From positions 62,001 through 126,000 of the forward strand of contig CAUSAG010000001.1 in assembly GCA_963529665.1 (NCBI GenBank): a stretch of DNA of 64,000 bases. The letters run 5' to 3'. Both the position numbers and the translations under genes were made by a program. Below the pieces are notes generated by a model, which was given only the letters and a program-made list of their open reading frames with translations, was not told the origin of the DNA and ran no database searches. Within the stretch, counting starts at the first letter, position 1, and every line of letters begins with the position of its first letter. Of this stretch, positions 52,043 through 61,292 are shown in pieces. This stretch comes from Kingella_B sp963529665. Its GTDB lineage: Bacteria; Pseudomonadota; Gammaproteobacteria; Burkholderiales; Neisseriaceae.

Positions 52043-53215
52043 ATGTTCACCCCACCCCTATCCCAAATCACCACCATCGAAGACCTGCGCCAAGTTGCCC
52101 GCCGCAAGCTACCCAAAATGTTCTACGAATACGCCGACACCGGCTCGTGGACAGAAACCACCTACCACGCCAACGCCGCCGATTTTGCCCCCATCCAATT
52201 TCGTCAGCGCGTGCTGGTCAACATGGAAAACCGCAGCCTGAAAACCCAAATGCTCGGGCAAGAAGTCAAAATGCCGCTCGCCATCGCCCCCACAGGGTTA
52301 GCAGGCATGTTCCACGCCGATGGCGAAATTCTCGCCGCCCGCGCCTGCGAAAAATTCGGCATCCCCTACACCCTATCCACCATGTCCATCTGCTCCATAG
52401 AAGACGTTGCCGAAAACACCACCGCGCCCTTTTGGTTTCAGCTTTATGTGATGCGTGACCGCGAATTTATGGCAGATTTAATCCGCCGCGCCAAAGCCGC
52501 CCAATGCAGCGCGCTCGTGCTCACCGCCGATTTACAAATCGTCGGGCAACGCCATCGCGACATTAAAAACGGACTCACCGTCCCCCCACGCCCCACATTA
52601 TTCAACCTACTCAATCTCGCCACCAAAATAGAATGGGGGCTAAAAATGCTCAACACCCAACGGCGCACCTTCCGCAACATCGCCGGCCACGCCAAAGACG
52701 TAACCGACCTATCACAGCTGATGCCGTGGGTTGCCAAACAATTTGACCCCAAACTCAGCTGGGACGACATCGCCCACATCAAAGACCTTTGGGGCGGCAA
52801 GCTCATCATCAAAGGCATCCTAGACCCCGAAGACGCCGAAAAAGCCGTGCAACACGGCGCAGACGCCATCATCGTATCCAACCACGGCGGCAGGCAGCTA
52901 GATGGCGCGCCATCCAGCATCCGCGCCCTGCCCGCCATCGTGCAAGCCGTAGGCAGCCAAACCGAAGTCTGGCTAGACGGCGGCATCCGCACAGGGCAAG
53001 ACATCCTAAAAGCATGGGCGCTCGGCGCACGCGGCACATTCATCGGCCGCCCCTATCTCTACGGACTCGCCGCCTACGGCGAAGCAGGCGTAACCCGCGC
53101 CCTAGAAATTCTCTACAACGAAATGGATTTAAGCATGGCATTCACAGGGCACCGCGACATTCAAAATGTAACCCGCGAGATATTGGTTAAAGGCAGCTAC
53201 CCCGAGGCAGCCTGA
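52043..53215 (+). CDS. lldD: FMN-dependent L-lactate dehydrogenase
   Basis: LldD oxidises L-lactate to pyruvate and feeds the respiratory chain; it is common in Neisseriaceae living on lactate. The 390-aa TIM-barrel protein starts at the ATG at 52043, preceded by AAGGA. It has KMFYEYADTGSWTE, TGLAGMFHADGE, FWFQLYVMRDREF, catalytic SNHGGRQLDGAPSS and FMN phosphate site LDGGIRTGQDILKAWALGAR. The end is read through a DUS. Confidence 0.95.
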   Translation: MFTPPLSQITTIEDLRQVARRKLPKMFYEYADTGSWTETTYHANAADFAPIQFRQRVLVNMENRSLKTQMLGQEVKMPLAIAPTGLAGMFHADGEILAARACEKFGIPYTLSTMSICSIEDVAENTTAPFWFQLYVMRDREFMADLIRRAKAAQCSALVLTADLQIVGQRHRDIKNGLTVPPRPTLFNLLNLATKIEWGLKMLNTQRRTFRNIAGHAKDVTDLSQLMPWVAKQFDPKLSWDDIAHIKDLWGGKLIIKGILDPEDAEKAVQHGADAIIVSNHGGRQLDGAPSSIRALPAIVQAVGSQTEVWLDGGIRTGQDILKAWALGARGTFIGRPYLYGLAAYGEAGVTRALEILYNEMDLSMAFTGHRDIQNVTREILVKGSYPEAA

Positions 53216-53427
53216 AAACAGGTAAAGCATTTTCAGACTGCCCCAACCCCTGATGCAGTCTGAAACAGAACGTGGCGTATCGCCGCCACACTCACTCTAT
53301 CACCCTTGCCCAAGCCCAAACTATTTCAGGCTGCCCCAACCATCGCAACACAGCGCAGCAAAGGCAGCTTGAAACCCAGTCCCAGCCTTTTCAGGCTGCC
53401 TTTCAACCACCCCAAGAAAGCCCAACC

Positions 53428-54288
53428 ATGACCCAACTTCCGCTCAAAAAACTCTACTCCGGCAAAGTCCGCGACCTATACGAAATAGACAGCCAAACCA
53501 TGCTCATCGTCGCCAGCGACCGCCTCTCCGCCTTTGACGTCATTCTCAACGAACCCGTCCCCCGCAAAGGCGAAATCCTCACCCAAATCTCCAACTTCTG
53601 GTTCAACAAACTCGCCCACATCATGCCCAACCACTTCACAGGGCAAACTGTGTACGACATCCTGCCCGAAGCAACCGCCCGCGCCATCGCCCAACGCGCC
53701 GTCGTCGCCAAACGGCTCACCCCCGTCAAAATAGAAGCCGTGGTGCGCGGCTACATCAGCGGCAGCGGCTGGAAAGCCTACCAAGCCACAGGCGAAATCT
53801 GCGGCATCAGGCTGCCTGAAAACCTGCGCGAAGCCGAAAAACTACCCGAAGTCATCTTCACCCCATCCACCAAAGCCGAAGTCGGCGAGCATGACGAAAA
53901 CATCAGCTTCGCTCGCTGTTGCGACATCATCGGCAGCGAGTTGGCGGAACAAGTGCGCGCCAAAGCCATCCAGCTCTACACCGAAGCCGCCGAATACGCC
54001 GCCACCCGCGGCATCATCATCGCCGACACCAAATTTGAATTTGGGCTAGACGAAAACGGCACGCTCACCCTAATGGACGAAGTGCTCACCCCCGATTCCA
54101 GCCGCTTCTGGGCAGCGCAAAGCTACCAAATCGGCAGCAATCCCCCCTCGTTTGACAAACAATTTATCCGCGACTGGCTGGAACACAGCGGCTGGAACAA
54201 ACAGCCCCCCGCCCCCGCCATCCCCGCCGATGTGCTTGCCAAAACCGTTAGCAAATACCAAGAAGCCTTGCGCTTGTTGACCGCGTAA
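53428..54288 (+). CDS. purC: Phosphoribosylaminoimidazole-succinocarboxamide synthase
   Basis: PurC joins CAIR and aspartate in purine synthesis. The 286-aa protein starts at the ATG at 53428; the longer frame reads repeats. It has KLYSGKVRDLYEID, VVRGYISGSGWKAYQ, FTPSTKAEVGEHDENI, DTKFEFG and LMDEVLTPDSSRFW. The length fits the longer form of the enzyme. A DUS pair and repeat region follow. Confidence 0.97.
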   Translation: MTQLPLKKLYSGKVRDLYEIDSQTMLIVASDRLSAFDVILNEPVPRKGEILTQISNFWFNKLAHIMPNHFTGQTVYDILPEATARAIAQRAVVAKRLTPVKIEAVVRGYISGSGWKAYQATGEICGIRLPENLREAEKLPEVIFTPSTKAEVGEHDENISFARCCDIIGSELAEQVRAKAIQLYTEAAEYAATRGIIIADTKFEFGLDENGTLTLMDEVLTPDSSRFWAAQSYQIGSNPPSFDKQFIRDWLEHSGWNKQPPAPAIPADVLAKTVSKYQEALRLLTA

Positions 54289-54650
54289 TACTGTTAACGC
54301 TTTTCAGGCTGCCTTTGATGTTTCGCAAAGGCAGCCTGAAACGCTTGTAGAACCTAAGTAGTAGATCGGGCATTTATGCCCGACGTTTTTAGTGGCGTAT
54401 TAGATAAATAGGTCAGCGTTTGTCGGGCATAAATGCCCGACCTACCAACTGGGCATGGTGTTCATGGAGGCTTTCGGGTGGTTTCAAGCTGCCTAGTGCA
54501 AAAAAATGACTGCTGGATTATAGCAGTCATTGTTTTGCAATTAGATTTCACTAATAGGCAGCCTGAAAATAGAGTAATCCATTTTCAGGCTGCCTAAGAA
54601 TTTAAGGCTAATGCTAAAATACCACTCTTTTATGTATTTAGGATAGAACT
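54289..54650. repeat. Gap between purC and the R-M leader
   Basis: It holds a DUS pair at 54301-54341, an inverted-repeat element (54361-54446; GTAGATCGGGCATTTATGCC at one end, its complement GCATAAATGCCCGACCTAC at the other), and a DUS pair at 54556-54596. TAAAAT at 54615-54620 is a possible -10 box. No gene is supported. Confidence 0.65.
54640..54643 (+). promoter_or_regulatory. Shine-Dalgarno of the mod leader ORF
   Basis: AGGA lies 7 bases before the ATG at 54651. The mod ATG at 54740 has no comparable site, only GGGGGCGTGAA, which supports initiation at the leader and coupled translation of mod. Confidence 0.55.
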
Positions 54651-54743
54651 ATGGCACCCAGCACCCAGCACCCAGCACCCAGCAATTTTAATTTAAAATC
54701 ATATACTTGTCAAGTTAAAACAGCAAGCGGGGGCGTGAAATGA
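54651..54743 (+). CDS. Thirty-codon leader ORF with heptanucleotide repeat, overlapping mod
   Basis: The ORF starts ATG at 54651, contains (GCACCCA)4 at 54654-54681, then reads NFNLKSYTCQVKTASGGVK and ends TGA at 54741-54743. The TGA overlaps the mod ATG as ATGA. With five repeats the leader would stop at TAA 54716, with three or six at TAA 54694 (current numbering), 22 and 44 bases before the mod start. The repeat lies immediately after the ATG, as in phase-variable mod genes. It may regulate mod through coupling; no direct frame fusion with mod is possible because of the TAA at 54716. Confidence 0.6.
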   Translation: MAPSTQHPAPSNFNLKSYTCQVKTASGGVK

Positions 54744-56683
54744 CTGCCCGCGACGATCTGTTTTCCCGCCCTGCTCCAAGCGAGGAGCGTCTTTATCTGC
54801 TCAAACGGCAGTTTCCCGAATGTTTCGACAAAAACGGCGCATTTGTGCCCGAAAGGCTGGCGGAGAGCCTGCGTTCGGGCGGACTGCCCGTGCAGAAAGA
54901 ATATTATTCCCTCAACTGGCTGGGCAAATCCTACGCCAAAGTGTTGCGCGATGCGCCGCCCGAAACGCTGCTGGCGGAAGACGCCGCCCACAACAGGCAG
55001 CCTGAAAACGCCGCCAGCCAAAACCTGCTGCTCAAAGGCGACAATCTTGAAATCCTCAAACACCTGAAACACGCCTATGCCGGCGCGGTGAAGATGATTT
55101 ACATCGACCCGCCCTACAACACGGGCAGCGACGGCTTTGTGTATCAGGACGACCGCCGGTTCACGCCCGAACAGCTTGCCCGTTTGGGCGGCATGGATTT
55201 GGACGAAGCCAGCCGCGTGCTGGAATTTACCGCGAAAAAATCCAATTCCCACAGCGCGTGGCTCACCTTTATGTATCCGCGCCTCTACATCGCCCGCGAG
55301 CTTTTGCGCGAAGACGGCGTGATTTTTATCTCCATCGACGACAACGAACAGGCGCAGTTAAAGATTTTGTGTGATGAGGTGTTTGGGGAGGAGAATTTTG
55401 TTGAAACTTTTTCTTGGGTTAAAACTTCAACACCTCCAAGCCTCTCTCATAAATCAAGAAAAACAAATGAATATATCCTTTGTTATGAAAAGTCAAAGGA
55501 TAACCAAAAATATACTGCAGGATCTCTGGATAAAGGAGATGAACCTTTATTGAACTCTGGAAATAAGGAAAGAGTATTAGAATTTCCTTCTGAGTCCATA
55601 ATATTTAAATTTATCAAAGATGGAAATCTAAAATCAGGAAAAAACGATAGAGTAACATTATTGGATGATATAGAAATATCAAATCATAAATCTAAAACTC
55701 CTGTTAGGCTGCTAGGAGAATTTAAATGGAAACAAAAAACATTAGATGAAGAAATTTTAAATGGAACAACTTTTATTGCGAAAACAGAAAAATTGTCCAT
55801 ACGTTTTTTACGAATAGATAAAGGATCTAAAAGACCTACCAATTTTATTAGAGAAGAAATCATAACTCCGCTAATAAACAAGAAACAATCTAACGTAGGG
55901 ACAAATGAATCCGCTACAAATGAAATCATTGATTTATTTGGAAAGCCAGTTTTCGATAACCCTAAACCATTAAGCCTCATACAATATTTAGCAAATTTTA
56001 AAGTTACAGAAACCGACCTCATCCTCGACTTCTTCGCCGGTTCCGGCACAACCGCCCACGCCGTGATGCAGTTGAACGCCGAAGACGGGGAAAACGGCCG
56101 CCGCCGCTTTATCCTCGCCCAGCTTCCCGAGCCGACGGACAAAAAATCCGAAGCCCATAAGGCGGGCTATGAAACCATTTTCCAAATCACCCAAGCACGT
56201 TTGGAAAAAGCCGCCGCGAAAATCCGTGCCGACCATCCCCATTATTCGGGCGATTTGGGCTTCAAGATTTTCGCCACCGTGCCGCATTTTCAGGCTGCCT
56301 CGGATGAAGCGTTTGACCCGCAGCAGCCACTGCTGCCCGAAAGTGTCCGCGCCGATTTAAGCCCCGAACAGCTTGATACGCTGCTTACCACTTGGCGCGT
56401 ATACGACGGCTGCCCGCTTACCGCGCCGGTGCGTCCGTTGGATTTGGCGGGCTATACGGTGCATTTGTGCGGTGGCAATGTGTATTTCATGGCGGCAGGC
56501 TGCACTTCGCAAACGGTAAAAGCCCTGATTGAAAAACTGGACAGCGACGCGGATTTCGCACCCGAGCGGGTGATTTTCTACGGCGCGAACATGGCAAGCG
56601 CGATGCAGCGCGAACTGGCGCAGGCGGTGGAGGGCTATGCCAACAAAAAATCTTTGAAATTAAACGTGCTGGCGAGGTATTGA
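54740..56683 (+). CDS. mod: Type III R-M DNA methyltransferase (Mod)
   Basis: The 647-aa beta-class adenine methyltransferase has the catalytic motif DPPY at residues 123-126 (MIYIDPPYNTGSDGF) and the SAM-binding motif FFAGSGTTAHAVMQL near 430-445. The target-recognition region (about residues 210-425) lies between them. DNA for that region (about 55360-56005) is AT-rich and Lys-rich, in contrast to the GC-rich ends, so it looks swapped. Its stop is 1 bp before the res ATG. A Kingella DUS is in frame at 54996 and another at 56287. It methylates a site shared with Res. Confidence 0.93.
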   Translation: MTARDDLFSRPAPSEERLYLLKRQFPECFDKNGAFVPERLAESLRSGGLPVQKEYYSLNWLGKSYAKVLRDAPPETLLAEDAAHNRQPENAASQNLLLKGDNLEILKHLKHAYAGAVKMIYIDPPYNTGSDGFVYQDDRRFTPEQLARLGGMDLDEASRVLEFTAKKSNSHSAWLTFMYPRLYIARELLREDGVIFISIDDNEQAQLKILCDEVFGEENFVETFSWVKTSTPPSLSHKSRKTNEYILCYEKSKDNQKYTAGSLDKGDEPLLNSGNKERVLEFPSESIIFKFIKDGNLKSGKNDRVTLLDDIEISNHKSKTPVRLLGEFKWKQKTLDEEILNGTTFIAKTEKLSIRFLRIDKGSKRPTNFIREEIITPLINKKQSNVGTNESATNEIIDLFGKPVFDNPKPLSLIQYLANFKVTETDLILDFFAGSGTTAHAVMQLNAEDGENGRRRFILAQLPEPTDKKSEAHKAGYETIFQITQARLEKAAAKIRADHPHYSGDLGFKIFATVPHFQAASDEAFDPQQPLLPESVRADLSPEQLDTLLTTWRVYDGCPLTAPVRPLDLAGYTVHLCGGNVYFMAAGCTSQTVKALIEKLDSDADFAPERVIFYGANMASAMQRELAQAVEGYANKKSLKLNVLARY

Positions 56684-56684
56684 A

Positions 56685-59603
56685 ATGGCGGGCTTTACTT
56701 ACGAAAAAAATCTGCCGCATCAGGAATCCGCCATCCGCGCGGTTTTGGGCGTGTTTGACTGTGCCTCGGCAAACGGCAGCGGGCGCGGCGAAAACCCAGA
56801 AATCGTGTTTTCAGACGGCCTCTTGCAACGCAATATCGCAAGCCTGCAAAGACTGAACAATATTGATGGCGCGCCGCCCGCTGCGGGCAACATCATCGAT
56901 ATTCAGATGGAAACGGGCACGGGCAAAACCTACACCTACGCCAAAACCATGTATGAGCTGCATCGCATGCTGGGCGTGTTCAAATTCGTGGTAGTCGTAC
57001 CGACGCTTTCCATTAAAGCGGGCACGAAAAAATTTCTGGCGGGTGATGCGCTGAAACAGCATTTCCGCACCGATTTTGAGGGCGTTTACGGCGATGTCCA
57101 CATCGAGCTTTATACGGTGGAAAGCGCGAAAACGGGCAAGGGCAAAAAAACCTTTGTACCGTCTGAAATCATCCGTTTCGTGCAAACCGACGATGCCAAA
57201 AAAATCCATGTACTGCTGATTAACGCGGGCATGGTCAATTCCGACACAATGGCGGGCACCACGCAGGCCAACGACGGCAGCCGCCTGATTAAAGACACGT
57301 TTTCCAAGCCGTTTGAAGCGGTGGCTTCGGTAAAGCCCTTTGTGATTGTCGATGAGCCGCACAAATTCCCCACCGAAAAGAAAACCTGGGCCAACCTGCT
57401 GAAACTCGCGCCGCAGTTTGTATTGCGCTACGGCGCAACCTTTAACGGGCGGTTTGAAAATCTGGTTTACCGCCTGACGGCTGTGGACGCGTTTAACGAC
57501 GATTTGGTCAAAGGCATCCGCGTGTTCGCTGAAGAAACCGACGGCGACGACGGCGCACGCATTACGCTGGCGGATTTGGACAATGGCGAGGCAATATTTA
57601 AATCGGGCGGAAAAACCTACCGCCTGGGCAAGGAAGGCAGCCTGAAAACCATCCACGGCGCAATCGAAGATTTGTTTGTGGCGGAGATGAACAAAACCAC
57701 GCTGGTGTTGAGCAACGGCGTGGAACTCAAACGCGGCGGCAGCATCAGCCCGTATTCCTACTGCAACACGGTGCGCGACAAAATGATGCGGCAGGCAGTG
57801 AAGAAACATTTTGATTTGGAAGCCGAACTGCTCACCCGAAGCGGCGGGCGCATCAAACCGCTCACGCTGTTTTTTATCGACGACATCGCCGGCTACCGCG
57901 AAAAAAACGCCCTTGCAGGCAGCCTGAAAACGCTGTTTGAGCAAATGGTAACGGCCGAGCTGCAAGGCCGTCTGAAAAACGAAAACAACGCCTTTTTACG
58001 CAGCTACTGGCAAACCGCGCTGAACGACGTATCCGCCACCCACGGCGGCTATTTCTCGCAGGACAACAGCGGCAAAGACGAAAAAATCGAACAGGAAGTC
58101 AGCGAAATCCTGCACGACAAAGAAACGCTGCTCTCCCTAAACAGCCCGCGCCGCTTTATTTTTTCCAAATGGACGCTGCGCGAGGGCTGGGACAACCCAA
58201 ACGTGTTCCAAATCTGCAAGCTGCGTTCCAGCGGCAGCGAAACCAGCAAATTGCAGGAAGTCGGGCGCGGCCTGCGCCTGCCGGTAAACGAATACATGGC
58301 GCGGGTGAAGGAGCAGGCGTTTTTCCTGAATTACTTTGTGGACGGCAGCGAGCGCGATTTTGTGGAAAAACTCACAGGCGAAGTGAACAGCACGCTGGTT
58401 CGCCCGACGGTGTTTGACAAGCTGGACGACGAACTGCTGGACAAAATCATCGCCGCCTACCCGACGGAAACGAAAAAAAGCATCCGCAGCAAACTGGCGG
58501 ATTGTACCGACGACAACGATGTGTTTTCAGCAAACGGCTTTGCCGAAACGAAAAAACAGTTTCCACGCGCATTCGCCGTTTCAGACGGCCTCAAAAAAGG
58601 CAAAATCGACCATGCGGGCGCAAAACGGCAAACCGTCAAAATGCGCGTCGGCAAATACGACGAACTGAAAACCCTGTGGGAAGCCATCAACCGCAAAGCG
58701 TTTCTGCAATACAAAATCGACAGCGAAGAGACGTTTTTAAGGCTATTTACCCAGTTTCTGCGCGACAAAGCCGAAAAATTCGCCCCTGCGGGCATCCGCA
58801 CCGTGCAAAACGAAATCCGCGTGCAAAACGGCCTGCTTGCCGCCGTGCGCCAAGACAGCTTGGAAGACGCTTTCGAGCCGCTGGTAAATATGACTTATCG
58901 GGATTTTCTGGAAAAACTGGCGCAAAGCACACTGATTCGGCAAGACACGCTGCACCACGCCTTTTACGCCGTGCGCGACTGTTTTGAAGTGGAAAAATAC
59001 CTCAACTTCCAAACCATCCGCGCCATCAAAGCCGGCTTTTCCCGCTGGCTGCTGCTCCACTCGTTCCACGAATTTCAAATAGCCTACCAAAGCATCGGCG
59101 GCAGCGTGCACCCTACCCTGTTTACCGACGAAAACGGCCGCCCGAAACCCGAAGTGGACGCGGTTTTCGGCACTATGCACGACACGCAGCACGAGCCGAT
59201 GGCACAGTTTCTGTTTGACAGCGTGTTTTACGACAGCCCGCTGGAACAGGACAACATCACCGGCTGCGGCAGCGGCGGCGAAGTGCGCGAAGTGGTGGTG
59301 TTTGCCAAAATCCCGAAAAACGCCATCAAAATCCCCGTGGCAGGCGGCGGCACCTACTCGCCCGATTTTGCCTATTTCGTCAAAACCAATACCGGCGAAA
59401 CGCTGAATCTGGTGCTGGAAAGTAAAAAAGTGGAAGACAGCGACGATTTGCGCCAAGAAGAAAAACAAAAAATCGAACACGCGCAAAAAATGTTCGACGC
59501 ACTCGGCCGCCAAAGCGGCGTGAAGATTGTGTTCAGCAAGCAGTTTGAAAGCGACAGAGTGGCGGAGGTGATACGCAGGTGTTTGGGGCAGGAGGGGAGC
59601 TAA
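56685..59603 (+). CDS. res: Type III restriction enzyme subunit (Res)
   Basis: The 972-aa protein has a superfamily 2 helicase motor, with Walker A METGTGKTYTYAKTM near residue 72-86, DEPHKF (motif II) near 224, TLREGWDNPNVF (motif V-like) and QEVGRGLRLP (motif VI). The C-terminal endonuclease domain has SPDFAYFV and LVLESKK, matching PD-(D/E)xK. Length is normal, and no frameshift is visible, so the system appears intact. Three perfect AGGCCGTCTGAA Neisseria DUS (56810-56821, 57965-57976, 58580-58591) and two Kingella DUS (57634, 57917) lie in the gene. Confidence 0.93.
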   Translation: MAGFTYEKNLPHQESAIRAVLGVFDCASANGSGRGENPEIVFSDGLLQRNIASLQRLNNIDGAPPAAGNIIDIQMETGTGKTYTYAKTMYELHRMLGVFKFVVVVPTLSIKAGTKKFLAGDALKQHFRTDFEGVYGDVHIELYTVESAKTGKGKKTFVPSEIIRFVQTDDAKKIHVLLINAGMVNSDTMAGTTQANDGSRLIKDTFSKPFEAVASVKPFVIVDEPHKFPTEKKTWANLLKLAPQFVLRYGATFNGRFENLVYRLTAVDAFNDDLVKGIRVFAEETDGDDGARITLADLDNGEAIFKSGGKTYRLGKEGSLKTIHGAIEDLFVAEMNKTTLVLSNGVELKRGGSISPYSYCNTVRDKMMRQAVKKHFDLEAELLTRSGGRIKPLTLFFIDDIAGYREKNALAGSLKTLFEQMVTAELQGRLKNENNAFLRSYWQTALNDVSATHGGYFSQDNSGKDEKIEQEVSEILHDKETLLSLNSPRRFIFSKWTLREGWDNPNVFQICKLRSSGSETSKLQEVGRGLRLPVNEYMARVKEQAFFLNYFVDGSERDFVEKLTGEVNSTLVRPTVFDKLDDELLDKIIAAYPTETKKSIRSKLADCTDDNDVFSANGFAETKKQFPRAFAVSDGLKKGKIDHAGAKRQTVKMRVGKYDELKTLWEAINRKAFLQYKIDSEETFLRLFTQFLRDKAEKFAPAGIRTVQNEIRVQNGLLAAVRQDSLEDAFEPLVNMTYRDFLEKLAQSTLIRQDTLHHAFYAVRDCFEVEKYLNFQTIRAIKAGFSRWLLLHSFHEFQIAYQSIGGSVHPTLFTDENGRPKPEVDAVFGTMHDTQHEPMAQFLFDSVFYDSPLEQDNITGCGSGGEVREVVVFAKIPKNAIKIPVAGGGTYSPDFAYFVKTNTGETLNLVLESKKVEDSDDLRQEEKQKIEHAQKMFDALGRQSGVKIVFSKQFESDRVAEVIRRCLGQEGS

Positions 59604-59606
59604 AAA

Positions 59607-59647
59607 AAGGCAGCCTGAAAACGGTTTATCCCATTTTCAGGCTGCCT
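59607..59647. terminator. DUS inverted pair between convergent res and pyrG
   Basis: AAGGCAGCCTGAAAACGG is mirrored by CCATTTTCAGGCTGCCT. It can stop both transcripts. Confidence 0.65.
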
Positions 59648-59663
59648 ATTCATGCCAACAAAA

Positions 59664-61292
59664 TCACTTTTGATGCTGCTGCAACGCCGCTTTCACAAAC
59701 GCGGTAAACAAGGGATGCCCCTTGCGCGGGTTGGAGGTAAATTCGGGGTGGAATTGGCAGGCGAAAAACCAAGGGTGGTTGGGGATTTCAATTGTTTCCA
59801 CCAGCCGCTCGCGCCCTGCCGACACGCCGCCAATCACCAAGCCTGCGGCTTCCAGCTGCGGCACATAATGGTTGTTCACTTCATAGCGGTGGCGGTGGCG
59901 TTCGCGGATTTGGGTTGCGCCGTAGATTTTGGCGGCAAGGCTGCCCTGCTTCAATTCTACTTCCTGCGCGCCCAAGCGCATGGTGCCGCCCAAATCGGCG
60001 TGTTCGTCGCGTGTTTCCACGCTGCCATCTGCGGTTTGCCATTCGTCAATCAGCGCGATAACGGGGTGGGCGGCTTTCAAGTCAAACTCGGTGGAATTGG
60101 CACCTGCCAAGCCTGCCACGTCGCGGGCGTATTCAATCAGCGCGATTTGCATCCCCAAGCAAATACCCAAATAGGGGATGTTGTGTTCACGCGCATAGCG
60201 GGCGGCGGCGATTTTGCCTTCCACGCCGCGCGAGCCAAAGCCGCCCGGTACAAGGATGGCATCAAAGTTTTTCAGGCTGCCTGTGCCGTCTTGTTCCAGC
60301 GTTTCGCTGTCAATGTAGGTGATGTTGACATCGGTTTGCGTGTGAATGCCTGCATGGCGCAGGGCTTCGGTGAGCGATTTGTAGGACTCGGTTAAATCCA
60401 CATATTTGCCCACCATGGCGATGTTGACTTTGTGCTGCGGGTTTTGAATGGCATAGACGATTTTTTTCCACTCGGTTAAATCGGCTTGGCGCACGTTCAG
60501 CTGCAATTGTTCGCAAATAATGGTGTCAATGCCTTGGTTGTGCAGCATTTCGGGCACTTCATAGATGCTGTTGGCATCGTAGCTGCCCACCACGGCGCGT
60601 TCTTCTACGTTGCAAAACAGCGCGATTTTGCGGCGTTCTTCATCGGGCAGGATTCTGTCCATACGGCAGATGAGGATGTCGGGCTGCAAGCCGATGCTGA
60701 GCATTTCTTTAACGGTGTGCTGCGTGGGCTTGGTTTTGATTTCGCCTGCCGCCGCGATATAAGGCACATACGACAGATGCACAAACAAGGTGTTGGCGCG
60801 GCCAAGCTGGCTGCGCATTTGGCGGATGGCTTCCAAAAACGGCAGCGATTCAATATCGCCCACCGTGCCGCCAATTTCCACAATCGCCACGTCTTTGCCC
60901 GCTGCGCCTTCGTGGATGCGGCGTTTGATTTCATCGGTGATGTGGGGGATGACTTGCACGGTGCCGCCCAGATAGTCGCCGCGCCGTTCTTTGGCGATGA
61001 CGTTTTCATACACCTGCCCCGAGCTGAAACTGTTGGCGCGGGTGAGCGTGGCATGGATAAAGCGTTCGTAGTGCCCCAAATCCAAATCGGTTTCCGCGCC
61101 GTCATCGGTTACGAACACTTCGCCGTGCTGGAATGGGCTCATCGTTCCGGGGTCTACGTTGATGTAGGGGTCTAGTTTGAGCATGGTTACGTTTAGCCCG
61201 CGCGATTCTAGGATGGCGGCAATAGAAGCGGCGGCGATGCCTTTACCCAGTGAAGAAACAACGCCGCCTGTTACGAATATGAATTTTGTCAT
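59664..61292 (-). CDS. pyrG: CTP synthase
   Basis: PyrG makes CTP from UTP with glutamine ammonia. The ATG at 61292 (MTKFIFVTGGVVSSLGKG) gives the usual 542 aa. The N-terminal synthase domain has the P-loop GGVVSSLGKGI and CRMDRILPDEERRKI. The C-terminal class I amidotransferase domain has PGGFGSRGVEGK, catalytic Cys in YLGICLGMQIAL, and CQFHPEFTS. A DUS in frame encodes GSLKNF. Confidence 0.97.
   Translation of the reverse strand: MTKFIFVTGGVVSSLGKGIAAASIAAILESRGLNVTMLKLDPYINVDPGTMSPFQHGEVFVTDDGAETDLDLGHYERFIHATLTRANSFSSGQVYENVIAKERRGDYLGGTVQVIPHITDEIKRRIHEGAAGKDVAIVEIGGTVGDIESLPFLEAIRQMRSQLGRANTLFVHLSYVPYIAAAGEIKTKPTQHTVKEMLSIGLQPDILICRMDRILPDEERRKIALFCNVEERAVVGSYDANSIYEVPEMLHNQGIDTIICEQLQLNVRQADLTEWKKIVYAIQNPQHKVNIAMVGKYVDLTESYKSLTEALRHAGIHTQTDVNITYIDSETLEQDGTGSLKNFDAILVPGGFGSRGVEGKIAAARYAREHNIPYLGICLGMQIALIEYARDVAGLAGANSTEFDLKAAHPVIALIDEWQTADGSVETRDEHADLGGTMRLGAQEVELKQGSLAAKIYGATQIRERHRHRYEVNNHYVPQLEAAGLVIGGVSAGRERLVETIEIPNHPWFFACQFHPEFTSNPRKGHPLFTAFVKAALQQHQK

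Noticed and set aside
51388..52458. 356-codon open frame overlapping thrB and lldD
   Set aside because: Its product is Arg/His/Pro-rich low-complexity, a typical shadow in GC-rich DNA; both real genes have clear motifs.
54651..54740. Direct in-frame fusion of the repeat ORF with Mod at other repeat numbers
   Set aside because: Five repeats would bring the ATG at 54651 into the mod frame, but TAA at 54716-54718 lies in that frame, so no fusion protein can form.
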